In this document: positions 41,996 through 51,627 of the stretch, one piece after another
How the letters are laid out: the number at the start of each line of letters is the position of its first letter
How positions within the stretch are numbered: position 1 is the stretch's first letter
Source: Pseudomonas sp. IAC-BECa141
Lineage (GTDB): Bacteria; Pseudomonadota; Gammaproteobacteria; Pseudomonadales; Pseudomonadaceae
NCBI RefSeq assembly: GCF_020544405.1
Contig: NZ_CP065410.1
Coordinates: 3,286,001-3,350,000, forward strand
Length of the DNA: 64,000 nt
Reading direction: 5' to 3'
Translations under genes and position numbers: made by a program
The notes under the pieces: generated by a model
Database searches by the model: none
Seen by the model: only the letters and a program-made list of their open reading frames with translations
Told to the model about the DNA's origin: nothing

Positions 41996-43951
41996 ATGTC
42001 CGACATTCTCTGGCAGCCCGATGGCAAACGTATTGCCCGGTCCCGCATGGACGGCTTTCGGCGCTTCATCATCCAGCGTCACCACGTGCACCTCGACGAC
42101 TACCCGGCCCTGCACCAATGGTCCATCGACCAGCGCGAAGCGTTCTGGCAGGCGATCGTCGATTTTTTCGATATCCGTTTTCATACCCAGCCCGACGCCG
42201 TTCTGCGTGACGGCCTGAAAATGCCGGGTGCCCAGTGGTTTCCCGGCGCCACCCTGAACTTCGCCGAACACCTGCTGAGCCGACGCGACGATGCAATCGC
42301 CGTGATCGCCATCGGGGAAAACGGTCAGCGAGAATTGCTGACCTGGGCCGAACTGGCCCAACACGTCGCCGGGTTCCAGGCCAGCCTGCAAGCGGCCGGC
42401 GTCGTGGTCGGCGACCGGGTCGCGGCCTGCATGCCCAACACCTGGCAAACCCTGGTGGCAATGCTCGCGACCACCAGTCTCGGCGCAATCTGGTCCTGTT
42501 CCTCACCGGACTTCGGCACCCACGGGGTGATTGATCGCTTCGGCCAGATCGAACCGAAAGTGTTGATTACCTGTGCCGGTTACCGCTACGCCGGCAAAGC
42601 GATCGACCAGACCGTCAAGGTCAACGAAATCCTCGAGCAGTTGCCGTCCTTGCAACAGCTGATCATCGTGCCTTACGCACGACCTCAGGCGCAGGCCACG
42701 GATTACCGGACACCCGCCAACGTCACGCTGTGGGACGACTTCTACGAACCGGGCGATGAACCGCACTTCGTCCCGGTGCCGTTCGACCATCCGCTGTACG
42801 TGCTCTATTCGAGCGGCACCACCGGCGTACCTAAATGCATCGTTCACAGCACCGGCGGCGTGTTGCTGCAACACGCCAAGGAACACGGGCTGCATGTCGA
42901 TCTGGGCCCCGGCGACCGCTTGTTCTACTACACCACTTGCGGCTGGATGATGTGGAACTGGCTGGTGTCGGCGCTGGCGGTCGGCAGCGCGGTGGTGCTG
43001 TATGACGGCTCACCGTTTTATCCGGACAACGAGCGAATGCTGGAGCTGCTGGACGACGAGCAGGTCAGCGTGTTCGGCACCAGCCCGAAATTTCTCGCGA
43101 CCCTGGAAAACAGCGGCATCAAGCCCCGTGAAAGCTACGACTTGAGCCACCTGAAAACCCTGCTCTGCACCGGTTCCGCGCTGTCGCCGCAGAGTTACGA
43201 CTTCGTCTATCGCGATTTCAAACCCGACGTCTGCCTGTCCTCGATGTCCGGCGGCACGGACATCGTGTCCTGCTTCGTCAACGGCAACCCGATGTCGGCA
43301 GTGCGCCGGGGCGAGATCATGGGCAAGAGTCTGGCCATGGCCGTCGAAGTGTGGAACGACGCCGGGCAGCCGGTGATTGGCGAAAAAGGTGAGTTGGTGT
43401 GCACTCGACCATTCCCGGCGATGCCCGTCGGACTCTGGAACGATCCCGACGGCGAAAAGTTGCGCAAATCCTATTTCAGCCAGTTCCCCGGCGTCTGGGC
43501 CCAGGGTGACTACGCCGAACAACTGCCCCACGGCGGCATGCTGATTCACGGCCGCTCCGACGCCGTGCTCAATCCCGGCGGCGTGCGCATCGGTACCGCT
43601 GAAATCTACCGTCAGGTGGAGAAGGTTCCGGAGGTATTGGACAGTGTCGCCATTGGCCAGCAGTGGCAGGATGACGTGCGAGTAGTGCTGTTCGTGCGCC
43701 TCAAGGAAGGCGTAACGCTGGATGAGGCGCTGCAACAGCAGATCCGCCAGGTGATCCGCGCCAACACCACACCGCGCCATGTACCGGCGAAGATCGTCGC
43801 GGTCAGCGACATTCCGCGCACCATCAGCGGCAAGGTGGTGGAGCTGGCCGTGCGTAATGTGGTGCACGGTGAGCCGGTGAAAAACACCGACGCGCTGGCC
43901 AACCCGCAAGCACTTGAGCAGTTTCGCAATCGGGTCGAACTTCGCGACTGA
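41996..43951 (+). CDS. Acetoacetate-CoA ligase
   Basis: A 651-residue AMP-forming ligase: MSDILWQPDGKRIARSRMDG..., the acetoacetyl-CoA synthetase N-terminal motif, the adenylation P-loop VLYSSGTTGVPKCIVHS, GWMMWNWLVSALAVGS, GGTDIVSCF, and the C-terminal lysine region IPRTISGKVVELAVRNVV. It converts acetoacetate from BdhA to acetoacetyl-CoA for thiolysis. The segment order and 650-residue length separate it from acetyl-CoA synthetase. Last gene of the operon, facing the convergent PilU-like gene six bases away. Confidence 0.95.
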   Translation: MSDILWQPDGKRIARSRMDGFRRFIIQRHHVHLDDYPALHQWSIDQREAFWQAIVDFFDIRFHTQPDAVLRDGLKMPGAQWFPGATLNFAEHLLSRRDDAIAVIAIGENGQRELLTWAELAQHVAGFQASLQAAGVVVGDRVAACMPNTWQTLVAMLATTSLGAIWSCSSPDFGTHGVIDRFGQIEPKVLITCAGYRYAGKAIDQTVKVNEILEQLPSLQQLIIVPYARPQAQATDYRTPANVTLWDDFYEPGDEPHFVPVPFDHPLYVLYSSGTTGVPKCIVHSTGGVLLQHAKEHGLHVDLGPGDRLFYYTTCGWMMWNWLVSALAVGSAVVLYDGSPFYPDNERMLELLDDEQVSVFGTSPKFLATLENSGIKPRESYDLSHLKTLLCTGSALSPQSYDFVYRDFKPDVCLSSMSGGTDIVSCFVNGNPMSAVRRGEIMGKSLAMAVEVWNDAGQPVIGEKGELVCTRPFPAMPVGLWNDPDGEKLRKSYFSQFPGVWAQGDYAEQLPHGGMLIHGRSDAVLNPGGVRIGTAEIYRQVEKVPEVLDSVAIGQQWQDDVRVVLFVRLKEGVTLDEALQQQIRQVIRANTTPRHVPAKIVAVSDIPRTISGKVVELAVRNVVHGEPVKNTDALANPQALEQFRNRVELRD

Positions 43952-43957
43952 CGCCTG

Positions 43958-45067
43958 TCAGTCCATCAGCCCCCACTCGCCAGTCGATGGCGGTGGGGAC
44001 GACATGGTGTCGGCGTGGAGCTTCAGACGCAGGCGCAGGTTGTTGACCGAATCTGCGTTTTTCAGGGCCTCGTCTTCATCGATCACCCCTTCTGCCACCA
44101 GCGCAAACAGTGCACCGTCAAAGGTCTGCATGCCCAGTTCGGCCGATTTCTCCATGATGGTTTTCAGCTCGCCAAAGTCATTGCGCCGGATCAGGTCAGC
44201 AATCGTCGGCGTGCCGAGCATCACCTCGGCAGCGGCCCGGCGCTGACCGTCCCGGGTTCGGACCAGACGCTGGGAGACGAACGCCTTGAGGTGATTGCCC
44301 AAGGCATGCAGCAATTGTGGCCGGCGTTCTTCGGGGAAGAAATTGATGATCCGGTCCAGCGCCTGATTGGCGTTGTTGGCATGCAATGTCGACAACACAA
44401 GGTGCCCGGTTTCGGCGAAAGCCAGCGCATGTTCCATGGTCTCGCGGTCACGGATTTCGCCGATCAGCACCACGTCGGGGGCCTGGCGCAGGGTGTTTTT
44501 CAGCGCAGCGTGAAAGCTGCGCGTGTCGACTCCGACTTCGCGCTGGTTGATGATCGACTTCTTATGGCGATGGATGTATTCCACCGGGTCTTCAATGGTG
44601 ATGATGTGACCGCTGCTGTGGCGATTGCGATGATCGATCAGCGCCGCCAGCGACGTGGATTTACCCGAGTCGGTGGCGCCGACGAACAGGATCAGCCCTT
44701 GCTTGAGCATCACCGATTCGAGCAATACCGACGGCAGTTTCAAGTCTTCGAATCGCGGAATATCGAGTTTGACGTTACGGATCACGATTGACACGTCGTT
44801 GCGTTGCTTGAAGATATTCACCCGAAAGCGACCGATGCCGGTGCGGGAAATCGCCAGGTTCATTTCCAGATCCCGGTCGAACTCCCGACGTTGTTCAGCG
44901 TCCATCAGGGAAGCTGCGACAGTGGCCACCTCACCGGGTTTGAAGGGCTGCTCGCTCAACGGCGTCAACACCCCGTCGAACCGCGCACTGGGCGGTGCGC
45001 CCGTGGACAGGAACAGATCCGAACCGTGGCGGCTCGCCAGTTGTTTGAGCAATGCATCGATTTCCAT
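43958..45067 (-). CDS. PilT/PilU-like twitching ATPase
   Basis: A 369-residue hexameric secretion-type ATPase. Walker A is GATDSGKSTS (about residue 128), with Asp where most PilT/PilU have Gly. The Asp box is IITIEDPVEYIH, Walker B is PDVVLIGEIRDRETM and the His box is GHLVLSTLHANNANQALDR. The sequence is closer to PilU (FFPEERR, LKNTLRQAPDVV) than to PilT. It is isolated: no other pilus gene lies nearby. It may power or modulate pilus retraction as an accessory motor. Confidence 0.85.
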   Translation of the reverse strand: MEIDALLKQLASRHGSDLFLSTGAPPSARFDGVLTPLSEQPFKPGEVATVAASLMDAEQRREFDRDLEMNLAISRTGIGRFRVNIFKQRNDVSIVIRNVKLDIPRFEDLKLPSVLLESVMLKQGLILFVGATDSGKSTSLAALIDHRNRHSSGHIITIEDPVEYIHRHKKSIINQREVGVDTRSFHAALKNTLRQAPDVVLIGEIRDRETMEHALAFAETGHLVLSTLHANNANQALDRIINFFPEERRPQLLHALGNHLKAFVSQRLVRTRDGQRRAAAEVMLGTPTIADLIRRNDFGELKTIMEKSAELGMQTFDGALFALVAEGVIDEDEALKNADSVNNLRLRLKLHADTMSSPPPSTGEWGLMD

Positions 45068-45194
45068 GGCCTAAAGCACCTGCGAAGCTTTCAATGAACA
45101 CAAGACCGTGCGTCGTGACGCGACGGGTCTTACAGCGTCTACCGCACTAGGATAGTAGACGCCGCCTCACCGACCGATGTTCAGGATTGATGTG

Positions 45195-47732
45195 ATGAAC
45201 GCTGTACCAAACACCAACGACGCCCAGGCATTGATTGCCCGCACCGACTGGAGTCGCAGCCCGCTGGGCAGCGCCGACACCTGGCCACAAAGCCTGCGCA
45301 CCGCGGTGGACATCGTGATTCACTCGCCGATGCCGATGCTGCTGTTGTGGGGCCCGCAACTGACCCAGATCTACAACAACGGCTTTGCGCTGCTCGCCGG
45401 GAGCAAACATCCGCACGCTTTCGGACAGCCGGCGCACCAGATATGGCCGGAACTTCGGGACTTTACCGACCCGATTTACAGCGCCGTCCTACAAGGCCAG
45501 GTGCGAACCTACAGCGAACGACGCTTTACCCTGCAACGGGACGGCAAGGATTCCGACTTCTGGCTGGATCTGACCTACAGCCCGATCCGCGACGAAAGCG
45601 CGCAAGTGGCCGGGATCCTGGTCACCGCCATTGAAACCAACGAACGCCGACGCATCGCCCTGGAACTGCAGCAGCGCTCCGAAGACAGCCTCAAGGCCCA
45701 GCGCGAAAGCGAAGAGCGCCTGCAACTGGCGCTGGCGGCCACCGATGCGGTCGGCACCTGGGATTGGGATATCGGCGAAGACCGCTTCATCGCCGACGCG
45801 CATTTCGCCCAGTTGCATGGGGTCGACCCAGCGCTGGCCGGACAATTGCCGATCAGTGAATACCTGCACGGCGTGCACCCCGAAGACCGCGCGCTGATCG
45901 CCCGCAGCATCAAGCATTGCATCACCCACGGCACCGAATACGCCGAGGAGTATCGACTGCTGCAAGCCAATGGCGAGCTGCGCTGGGTGTTCGCCCGCGG
46001 GCGCTGCTACAAGGATCATCATGGCCGGCCGATGCGTTTTCTGGGCGCCGCGCTGGATTTGACCGAACGCAAACACACCGAACAGGCACTGCGTCAAAGC
46101 CAGACCGAGCTGCAACTGATCATTAACGCCATGCCGATTCTGATCAGCTACGTCGACCACGAACAACGCTTTCGCCTGAACAACGCCGCGTACCTGGACT
46201 GGTACGGGCTCACGCCGCAAGAGCTGTACGGCCGCACGATCCGCGAAGTGATCGGCGAAGAGGCCTATTTCCTGCGGGCGCCGTACATTGCCGAAGCGCT
46301 CGCCGGCCAACCCTGCTCGTTCAGTCTGTACACGCCACACCGCGACGGCAGTCAGCGGCATGCCTTGATGAATTACCTGCCACGCCACGGCGCGGACGGC
46401 GCGGTGAACGGTTTCTACATCTTCGTGATCGACGAGACCGAACGTAAAAAAACCGAAGAAGCCCTGCGTAACCTCAACGAAACCCTTGAGGAACGCGTGA
46501 GTGCGCGCACCGAACAACTGGCCCAGGCCAACCAGCGTTTGCAGAATGAAATGTTCGAACGCGAGCGTGCCGAAGACGCCCTGCGCCACGCGCAGAAAAT
46601 GGAAGCGGTGGGCCAGCTCACCGGCGGCATCGCCCATGACTTCAACAACATGCTGACCGGAATCATCGGCAGCCTCGACCTGATGCAACGCTATATCGCC
46701 AGCGGCCGCACCGATGAAATCAGCCGCTTCACCGATGCGGCAGTGTCCTCGGCCAACCGCGCGGCGGCGCTGACCCACCGTCTGCTGGCGTTCTCCCGGC
46801 GTCAGTCGCTGGATCGCAAGACTATCGACGTCAACGAGCTGGTCCATTCACTTGAAGACCTGATCCGCCGCACCAAGGGCGATCCGATCGAGCTCAAGTT
46901 GCGCCTGGCCGACCATGTCTGGTCCGTCAGCACTGACGTCAGTCAACTGGAAAACGCCCTGCTCAACCTGGTGATCAACGCCCGTGATGCCATGCCCGAC
47001 GGCGGCGAGCTGCTGATCGAAACGGCCAACGTTTACCTCGACGGCAACGACATCACCACACTCGAACCGGTCAAGGCCGGCGACTACCTGATGCTCGCGG
47101 TGAGCGACAACGGCACCGGCATGACGCCGTCGGTGCGCTCGAAAGCCTTCGATCCGTTCTTCACCACCAAGCCGATCGGCCAGGGCACCGGGCTCGGGTT
47201 GTCGATGATTTATGGCTTCGCCCAGCAATCCGGCGGGCACGTCAGCCTCGACAGCCTGCCGGGCCAGGGCACCTGCGTGCGCCTGTACCTGCCGCGTTTG
47301 CATGCACTGGAACCGGAGCGGCCGGAGATCGAAACAGTCACCGAGACCCCTGCTGTCGCCACCGGCGAAACCGTGGTGGTGGTCGAGGACGATCCGGCGG
47401 TGCGCATGCTGGTCTTGGACCTGCTCAAGGAGCTGGGTTTTCACGCCCATGAGGCCGAAGACGCCAAGGGTGCCTTGCCGCTACTCGAATCGGACCTGCG
47501 GGTGGACCTGCTGGTGACCGACGTCGGCCTGCCGGGCATGAACGGCCGGCAAATGGCGGAGATCGCTCGCCAGCATCGTCCGGGGCTCAAAGTGTTGTTC
47601 ATGACCGGTTACGCGCAGAAAGCCGCCGAGCGTCAGGGCTTTCTCGAGGACGGCATGGACATGGTCGCCAAGCCGTTTTCCATCGAACAGCTGGCCGGCA
47701 AGATCCGCGCGATGTTCAGCCAAACCCCGTGA
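45195..47732 (+). CDS. Hybrid sensor histidine kinase with three PAS-like domains
   Basis: An 845-residue cytoplasmic kinase (no membrane segment) from [20 protein letters not shown]. Three PAS/PAC sensor modules (about 30-150, 170-290, 300-420) are followed by a coiled coil, HisKA with [13 protein letters not shown] (His ~479), HATPase with N-box [14 protein letters not shown] and G2 [10 protein letters not shown], and a C-terminal receiver with Asp in [13 protein letters not shown] (~776). It autophosphorylates and relays to its own receiver; no separate regulator is adjacent. The DWS-x-SPLG start is typical of this pseudomonad group. A second possible start lies six codons upstream. Confidence 0.9.
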   Translation: MNAVPNTNDAQALIARTDWSRSPLGSADTWPQSLRTAVDIVIHSPMPMLLLWGPQLTQIYNNGFALLAGSKHPHAFGQPAHQIWPELRDFTDPIYSAVLQGQVRTYSERRFTLQRDGKDSDFWLDLTYSPIRDESAQVAGILVTAIETNERRRIALELQQRSEDSLKAQRESEERLQLALAATDAVGTWDWDIGEDRFIADAHFAQLHGVDPALAGQLPISEYLHGVHPEDRALIARSIKHCITHGTEYAEEYRLLQANGELRWVFARGRCYKDHHGRPMRFLGAALDLTERKHTEQALRQSQTELQLIINAMPILISYVDHEQRFRLNNAAYLDWYGLTPQELYGRTIREVIGEEAYFLRAPYIAEALAGQPCSFSLYTPHRDGSQRHALMNYLPRHGADGAVNGFYIFVIDETERKKTEEALRNLNETLEERVSARTEQLAQANQRLQNEMFERERAEDALRHAQKMEAVGQLTGGIAHDFNNMLTGIIGSLDLMQRYIASGRTDEISRFTDAAVSSANRAAALTHRLLAFSRRQSLDRKTIDVNELVHSLEDLIRRTKGDPIELKLRLADHVWSVSTDVSQLENALLNLVINARDAMPDGGELLIETANVYLDGNDITTLEPVKAGDYLMLAVSDNGTGMTPSVRSKAFDPFFTTKPIGQGTGLGLSMIYGFAQQSGGHVSLDSLPGQGTCVRLYLPRLHALEPERPEIETVTETPAVATGETVVVVEDDPAVRMLVLDLLKELGFHAHEAEDAKGALPLLESDLRVDLLVTDVGLPGMNGRQMAEIARQHRPGLKVLFMTGYAQKAAERQGFLEDGMDMVAKPFSIEQLAGKIRAMFSQTP

Positions 47733-47782
47733 CTTGAGGCATAATCCGCGCCCCGCCGTCACCCCGCTACAGGTATTGCACG

Positions 47783-48058
47783 ATGAAAGCCCAAGCCCGC
47801 CACATTCTGGTGAAGACCGCCGAAGAGGCTGAAAAACTCAAACAACGCATCGCCAACGGTGAAGCATTCGATGTGCTGGCGAAGAAATTTTCGACCTGTC
47901 CGTCCGGCAAGCGTGGCGGCGATCTGGGTGAAGTGCGGCCGGGTCAGATGGTCGGTGCGATCGATGCGGTGATCTTCAAGAAACCGCTGCGCACCGTGCA
48001 CGGGCCGATCAAGAGCAAGTTCGGGTATCACCTGGTGCAGGTGTTTTTCCGCGACTGA
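47783..48058 (+). CDS. Parvulin-type peptidyl-prolyl isomerase, second copy
   Basis: A 91-residue cytoplasmic parvulin, MKAQARHILVKTAEEAEKLK, with AFDVLAKKFSTCPSGKRGGD and KSKFGYHLVQVFF. It shares the layout of the copy at 32074 but is only moderately similar, so the two are old paralogues. A REP pair follows it. Confidence 0.9.
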   Translation: MKAQARHILVKTAEEAEKLKQRIANGEAFDVLAKKFSTCPSGKRGGDLGEVRPGQMVGAIDAVIFKKPLRTVHGPIKSKFGYHLVQVFFRD

Positions 48059-48069
48059 GTGATTGACTT

Positions 48070-48142
48070 CGGGAGCAAGCTCGCTCCCACAAAGTATCTG
48101 TGAACGACACCAAACACTGTGGGAGCGAGCTTGCTCGCGATC
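48070..48142. repeat. Pair of inverted REP elements
   Basis: GGGAGCAAGCTCGCTCCCAC (48071-48090) and the oppositely oriented GGGAGCGAGCTTGCTCGCGA (48121-48140) flank about 30 bases. They lie between convergent genes. A small hairpin (CGATTGC/GCAATCG) follows at 48143-48159. Confidence 0.9.
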
Positions 48143-48171
48143 CGATTGCGCAGCAATCGGCCATTCACCGA

Positions 48172-49104
48172 TTACTTCGGAATCAGAGCTCCGGGTACTT
48201 GAATAACCCGGCTCGCTAGCAGATGGCCGGCCTGCGCCGCTTCCGTCGGGCTCCCTCCAAGCAAGCGACTGGCCAGATACGCCGCACTGAACGAATCCCC
48301 TGCCGCCGTGGTGTCCACCACCTTCTCGACCTTCTGCGCCGGGACTTCAAACGCTTCCCCGTCACAACGGATCAGACAGGCTTCGGCGCCGCGCTTGAGC
48401 ACCACTTCCGGCGTGCCGATCTGCGCGTACGCTTCAAACACCGCCTCACAGTCCTCGAAATGGAACAGCGCCTGCTCGTCGTCCACCGTCAGCAACGCCA
48501 GATCGACATGAGGCAACACGCTGCGATAGGCCGCCCGCGCCTCCTCCACCGAGGCCCACAGGCGTGGACGGTAGTTGTTGTCGAAGACGATTCGCGCGTC
48601 ACGCTGGCGGGCTTCGATCAAGGTCTCGATCAGTTTCTCCCGCCCCCGCGCACCGAGTACCGCCAGCGTGATGCCGCTGAAATACAGCACGTCGTAATCC
48701 GGCAGCGCCGCCAGAATCGGCGTGGCCGCCGGTGTGGTAAAGCAGTCGCGAACGGCGGCCTCGTTTCGCCAATACAGAAAGCGCCGCTCCCCGGCAGCAT
48801 CGGTCTGGATGCAATACAAACCGGGCAGGCGACCGGGTAGACGCTGGACGAGATCCAGACCAATGCCTTCATCGGCCCAACTGCGGCACATCGCGTCACT
48901 GAAGCTGTCATCACCCAGCGCCGTGACGTAGTCGACCTGCGCCTTGTCGCCCATGGCGCGGGACAGATAGACCGCGGTATTCAGCGTGTCACCGCCAAAG
49001 CTCTGTTGCAGGCTTCCGTCGGCACGTTGCTGTAGTTCGATCATGCATTCGCCGATCAGGGCGATGCGCGGGGTGTTCGGCCCCAATGGACTGAGCGTAT
49101 TCAT
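48172..49104 (-). CDS. kdgK: PfkB-family sugar kinase, 2-keto-3-deoxygluconate kinase-like
   Basis: A 310-residue kinase from MNTLSPLGPNTPRIALIGEC. PfkB features: GECMIELQQRADGSLQQSFGGDTLNTAVYLSR, YWRNEAAVRDCF (KDG-kinase-like substrate loop), DNNYRPRLW and the catalytic motif DTTAAGDSFSAAYLA. The substrate is most likely 2-keto-3-deoxygluconate, giving KDPG for the Entner-Doudoroff pathway. Its ATG overlaps the stop of the deaminase gene (TGATG), so the two are coupled and probably act in sequence. Confidence 0.85.
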   Translation of the reverse strand: MNTLSPLGPNTPRIALIGECMIELQQRADGSLQQSFGGDTLNTAVYLSRAMGDKAQVDYVTALGDDSFSDAMCRSWADEGIGLDLVQRLPGRLPGLYCIQTDAAGERRFLYWRNEAAVRDCFTTPAATPILAALPDYDVLYFSGITLAVLGARGREKLIETLIEARQRDARIVFDNNYRPRLWASVEEARAAYRSVLPHVDLALLTVDDEQALFHFEDCEAVFEAYAQIGTPEVVLKRGAEACLIRCDGEAFEVPAQKVEKVVDTTAAGDSFSAAYLASRLLGGSPTEAAQAGHLLASRVIQVPGALIPK

Positions 49105-50324
49105 CAGAAGCAGGTTTCCATGGTTTCGATCACCGCCAGCTGCTCGTCCACCAGCAGCCCCACGCGCCATTTGTCGAAGGTCAGGCACGGGTGCGAAGTG
49201 CCGAAGGAAATGATGTCGCCGACGCGCAACTCGACGCCCGGCGCCACGGTCATGAACGCGTGCTGATCCATTACCGCCGTCACCTTGCAGGCGCCGACAT
49301 CGTCGCCCTCCGCCGGCAGCACACCGGCCTTGTAACGCAACAGCGGCACCGGCATGCCGGCATCGAATGCCACGTCACGCTTGCCCAGAGCAATCACCGC
49401 AAAACCCGGCTCCGGCAGCGACTGCACATGGGCCCAGACCTCCAGCGCCGGGCGCAGGCCTTCGTGCAGGTCGCTGCGACGGTCGAGCACGCAGCACTGG
49501 GCTTCCTTGTAGATACCGTGGTCGTGAGCCACGTAACTGCCGGGACGCAACACGCTGAGGAAACGCCCGCCAGCGTTCTGCGCTTCGAACGATTCGGCGA
49601 TCAGGTCGTACCAGGCCGACCCCGACGCAGTGATGATCGGCTTGGCGATGGCAAACGCCCCGCTGTCCTGCAACTGCACCGCCAGACGCACGAGCGAGGC
49701 GGCGAATTCACGGATGCCACTGACGGCGTGATCACCATGGATCACGCCCTCGTAACCTTCAATGCCGGTCAGGGCCAGCGCCGGCTGCGCGCCGATGGCC
49801 TTGGCCAGTTCGATGACTTCCTGCTCGCTTCGGCAACCGCAGCGGCCACCGACCACGCCGTACTCGATCATCACGTTCAGGCGTACGCCGCGTGACGCGA
49901 AATAGGCGCCCAGATCGGCAACGTTGTCCGGATGATCGACCATGCAATAGAAATCGAAGCCCGAATCGGCCGCCAGCAGGTCGGCAATCAACGCCATGTT
50001 CGGCGTGCCGACCAGTTGGTTGGCCATCAGCACCCGGCGCACGCCGTGGGCGTAAGCGGCGCGGGTCTGGGTGGCGCTGGCCAGGGTGATACCCCAGGCG
50101 CCGGCGTCGAGCTGACGACGAAACAGCGCCGGGGTCATGCTGGTCTTGCCGTGGGGCGCGAGTTCGGCGCCGCTGTCGCTGACGAATTTCTGCATCCAGC
50201 GGATGTTGTGCTCCAACGCTTCGCGGTGCAGCACCAGCGCCGGCAAGCTGATGTCACGCACCAGTTGCGCGCCGAGGGCGGCATCGCCCTTTTCCACGGC
50301 AGCAGTGTTGTTGGCAGTCGTCAT
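49104..50324 (-). CDS. PLP-dependent amino acid deaminase (D-serine dehydratase/D-glucosaminate dehydratase-like)
   Basis: A 406-residue fold-type III PLP enzyme: DISLPALVLHREALEHNIRW, the PLP-lysine motif ELAPHGKTSMTP (Lys about residue 63), EYGVVGGRCGCRSEQEV, and the C-terminal metal-binding His/Cys pair in SFGTSHPCLTFDKW typical of the DSD1/D-threonine aldolase group. Coupling to a KDG kinase makes D-glucosaminate (giving 2-keto-3-deoxygluconate and ammonia) the most likely substrate; D-serine or D-threonine are alternatives. Start at MTTANNTAAV; an ATG five codons upstream is less likely. Confidence 0.8.
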   Translation of the reverse strand: MTTANNTAAVEKGDAALGAQLVRDISLPALVLHREALEHNIRWMQKFVSDSGAELAPHGKTSMTPALFRRQLDAGAWGITLASATQTRAAYAHGVRRVLMANQLVGTPNMALIADLLAADSGFDFYCMVDHPDNVADLGAYFASRGVRLNVMIEYGVVGGRCGCRSEQEVIELAKAIGAQPALALTGIEGYEGVIHGDHAVSGIREFAASLVRLAVQLQDSGAFAIAKPIITASGSAWYDLIAESFEAQNAGGRFLSVLRPGSYVAHDHGIYKEAQCCVLDRRSDLHEGLRPALEVWAHVQSLPEPGFAVIALGKRDVAFDAGMPVPLLRYKAGVLPAEGDDVGACKVTAVMDQHAFMTVAPGVELRVGDIISFGTSHPCLTFDKWRVGLLVDEQLAVIETMETCF

Positions 50325-50363
50325 GGTCGAACTCCTCACAGTCGCGCCCGCAGGCAGGCGCGG

Positions 50364-51128
50364 TTATTCGTTGATTCGCCGGGCGAGGCTGTTGGCGCTC
50401 TCGATCAAGACCCGGCGATAGTCGTTGTAATGGGTCTTGGCATCGGCACGCGGGGCGACGATGCACAGGGTGCAGATGGCAACGCCTTGAGGGTCTTTGA
50501 CCGGGGCGGCGAAGCAATGGGTAAAGGTGTCGGCGACACTGTCGAAGGAGAAGAAACCGTCGATGCCGGCCTGACGGATTTCCGCCAGAAACGTCTCCAT
50601 CGGCAGGCGTTCGCCATCGGGCAAAATGAAGTCGTCAGGGTCGATCAGGTCGCTGATCTGCTGGTCGCTCAAGTGCGCCAGCAGCAGACGCCCGGACGCG
50701 GTCCACGGGATCGGCGCGTTCTCGCCGATATCGGAAGAAATGCGGAAATGCCGCTCGCCCTCCTTCATCAGCGCCACCGTGTATTTGCGCCCGTTGAGCA
50801 GGCACATCTGCGCGGTTTCCCGGGTCTGGCTGACGATCTCCTGCAAGGCGTGATCGGCCTCGCGACTGAGGTCGAAATGCCGCAAGTGCGCCTGGCCGAG
50901 GAAATACAGCTGACGACCGAGATAGACGTGACCGTCCTTGCCCACCGGCTCCAGAATCCGCCGTTCGAGCAACGAGGCCACCAGTTCGTAGACCGTGGAT
51001 TTCGGGCTGCCGATGCCGTTGGCGATGTCGTTCGGGCGCAGTGGCTGGCCGATCTCCTTGAGGAAATCGAGGATATCGAACGCCCGGTCCAGACCGCGTG
51101 CCCGGCGCTTGATGGTGTCTTCGGTCAT
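50364..51128 (-). CDS. IclR-family transcriptional regulator
   Basis: A 254-residue regulator from MTEDTIKRRARGLDRAFDIL. The N-terminal winged helix is at residues 13-70 (RPNDIANGIGSPKSTVYELV). The C-terminal ligand domain includes ISSDIGENAPIPWTASGRLL and GIDGFFSFDSVADTFTHCFAAPV. A start five codons earlier (51143) is possible. It lies between ridA and the deaminase in the same direction and probably controls this cluster; its effector would be the transported amino acid or its keto product. Confidence 0.9.
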   Translation of the reverse strand: MTEDTIKRRARGLDRAFDILDFLKEIGQPLRPNDIANGIGSPKSTVYELVASLLERRILEPVGKDGHVYLGRQLYFLGQAHLRHFDLSREADHALQEIVSQTRETAQMCLLNGRKYTVALMKEGERHFRISSDIGENAPIPWTASGRLLLAHLSDQQISDLIDPDDFILPDGERLPMETFLAEIRQAGIDGFFSFDSVADTFTHCFAAPVKDPQGVAICTLCIVAPRADAKTHYNDYRRVLIESANSLARRINE

Positions 51129-51173
51129 TTCAGTGGTTCCCATTCAAAGTGCCGGGAGTTTATCGCGAAAGAT

Positions 51174-51198
51174 CGCTCCCACGCTCTGCGCGGGAGCG
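51174..51198. repeat. REP-like hairpin between ridA and the IclR gene
   Basis: CGCTCCC and GGGAGCG pair around a GC-rich loop. It may separate the transporter/ridA transcript from the regulator. Confidence 0.6.
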
Positions 51199-51206
51199 GT
51201 CGACGC

Positions 51207-51596
51207 TCAGGCCTTTTTCTTGTAAGCGATGCAGTCGATCTCGACCTTGCAGTCGACCATCATGCTCGCCTGCACACAGGCCCGGGCCGGCGCGTGTTCA
51301 GGCTTGAAGTACTCGCCGAAGACCTTGTTGAAACTGGTGAAATCCCGCGGATCGTCCAGCCACACACCGGCGCGTACCACATCTTCCAGGCCATAACCGG
51401 CCTCTTCGAGAATCGCGATCAGGTTCTTCATGGTCTGGTGCGTCTGCTCGACGATGCCACCGACAATGATCTCGCCATCCACCGCCGGCACCTGCCCGGA
51501 AACGTGCAGCCAGCCATCGGCTTCAACGGCGCGGGCGAATGGACGAGGCTGGCCGCCAGCGGCGGTGCTGCCGGTGCCGTAACGAGTAATGCTCAT
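51207..51596 (-). CDS. RidA-family enamine/imine deaminase
   Basis: A 129-residue YjgF/RidA protein, MSITRYGTGSTAAGGQPRPF, with WLHVSGQVP, QTMKNLIAILEEAGYGLEDV and the active-site arginine region PARACVQASMMVDCKVEIDC. It hydrolyses reactive 2-aminoacrylate-type intermediates released by PLP dehydratases, which makes sense beside the PLP deaminase. It starts 31 bases after the ABC ATPase stop in the same direction. Confidence 0.9.
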   Translation of the reverse strand: MSITRYGTGSTAAGGQPRPFARAVEADGWLHVSGQVPAVDGEIIVGGIVEQTHQTMKNLIAILEEAGYGLEDVVRAGVWLDDPRDFTSFNKVFGEYFKPEHAPARACVQASMMVDCKVEIDCIAYKKKA

Positions 51597-51627
51597 GGAT
51601 GTTTCTCCTGATTGAAAACGTGAAAAG

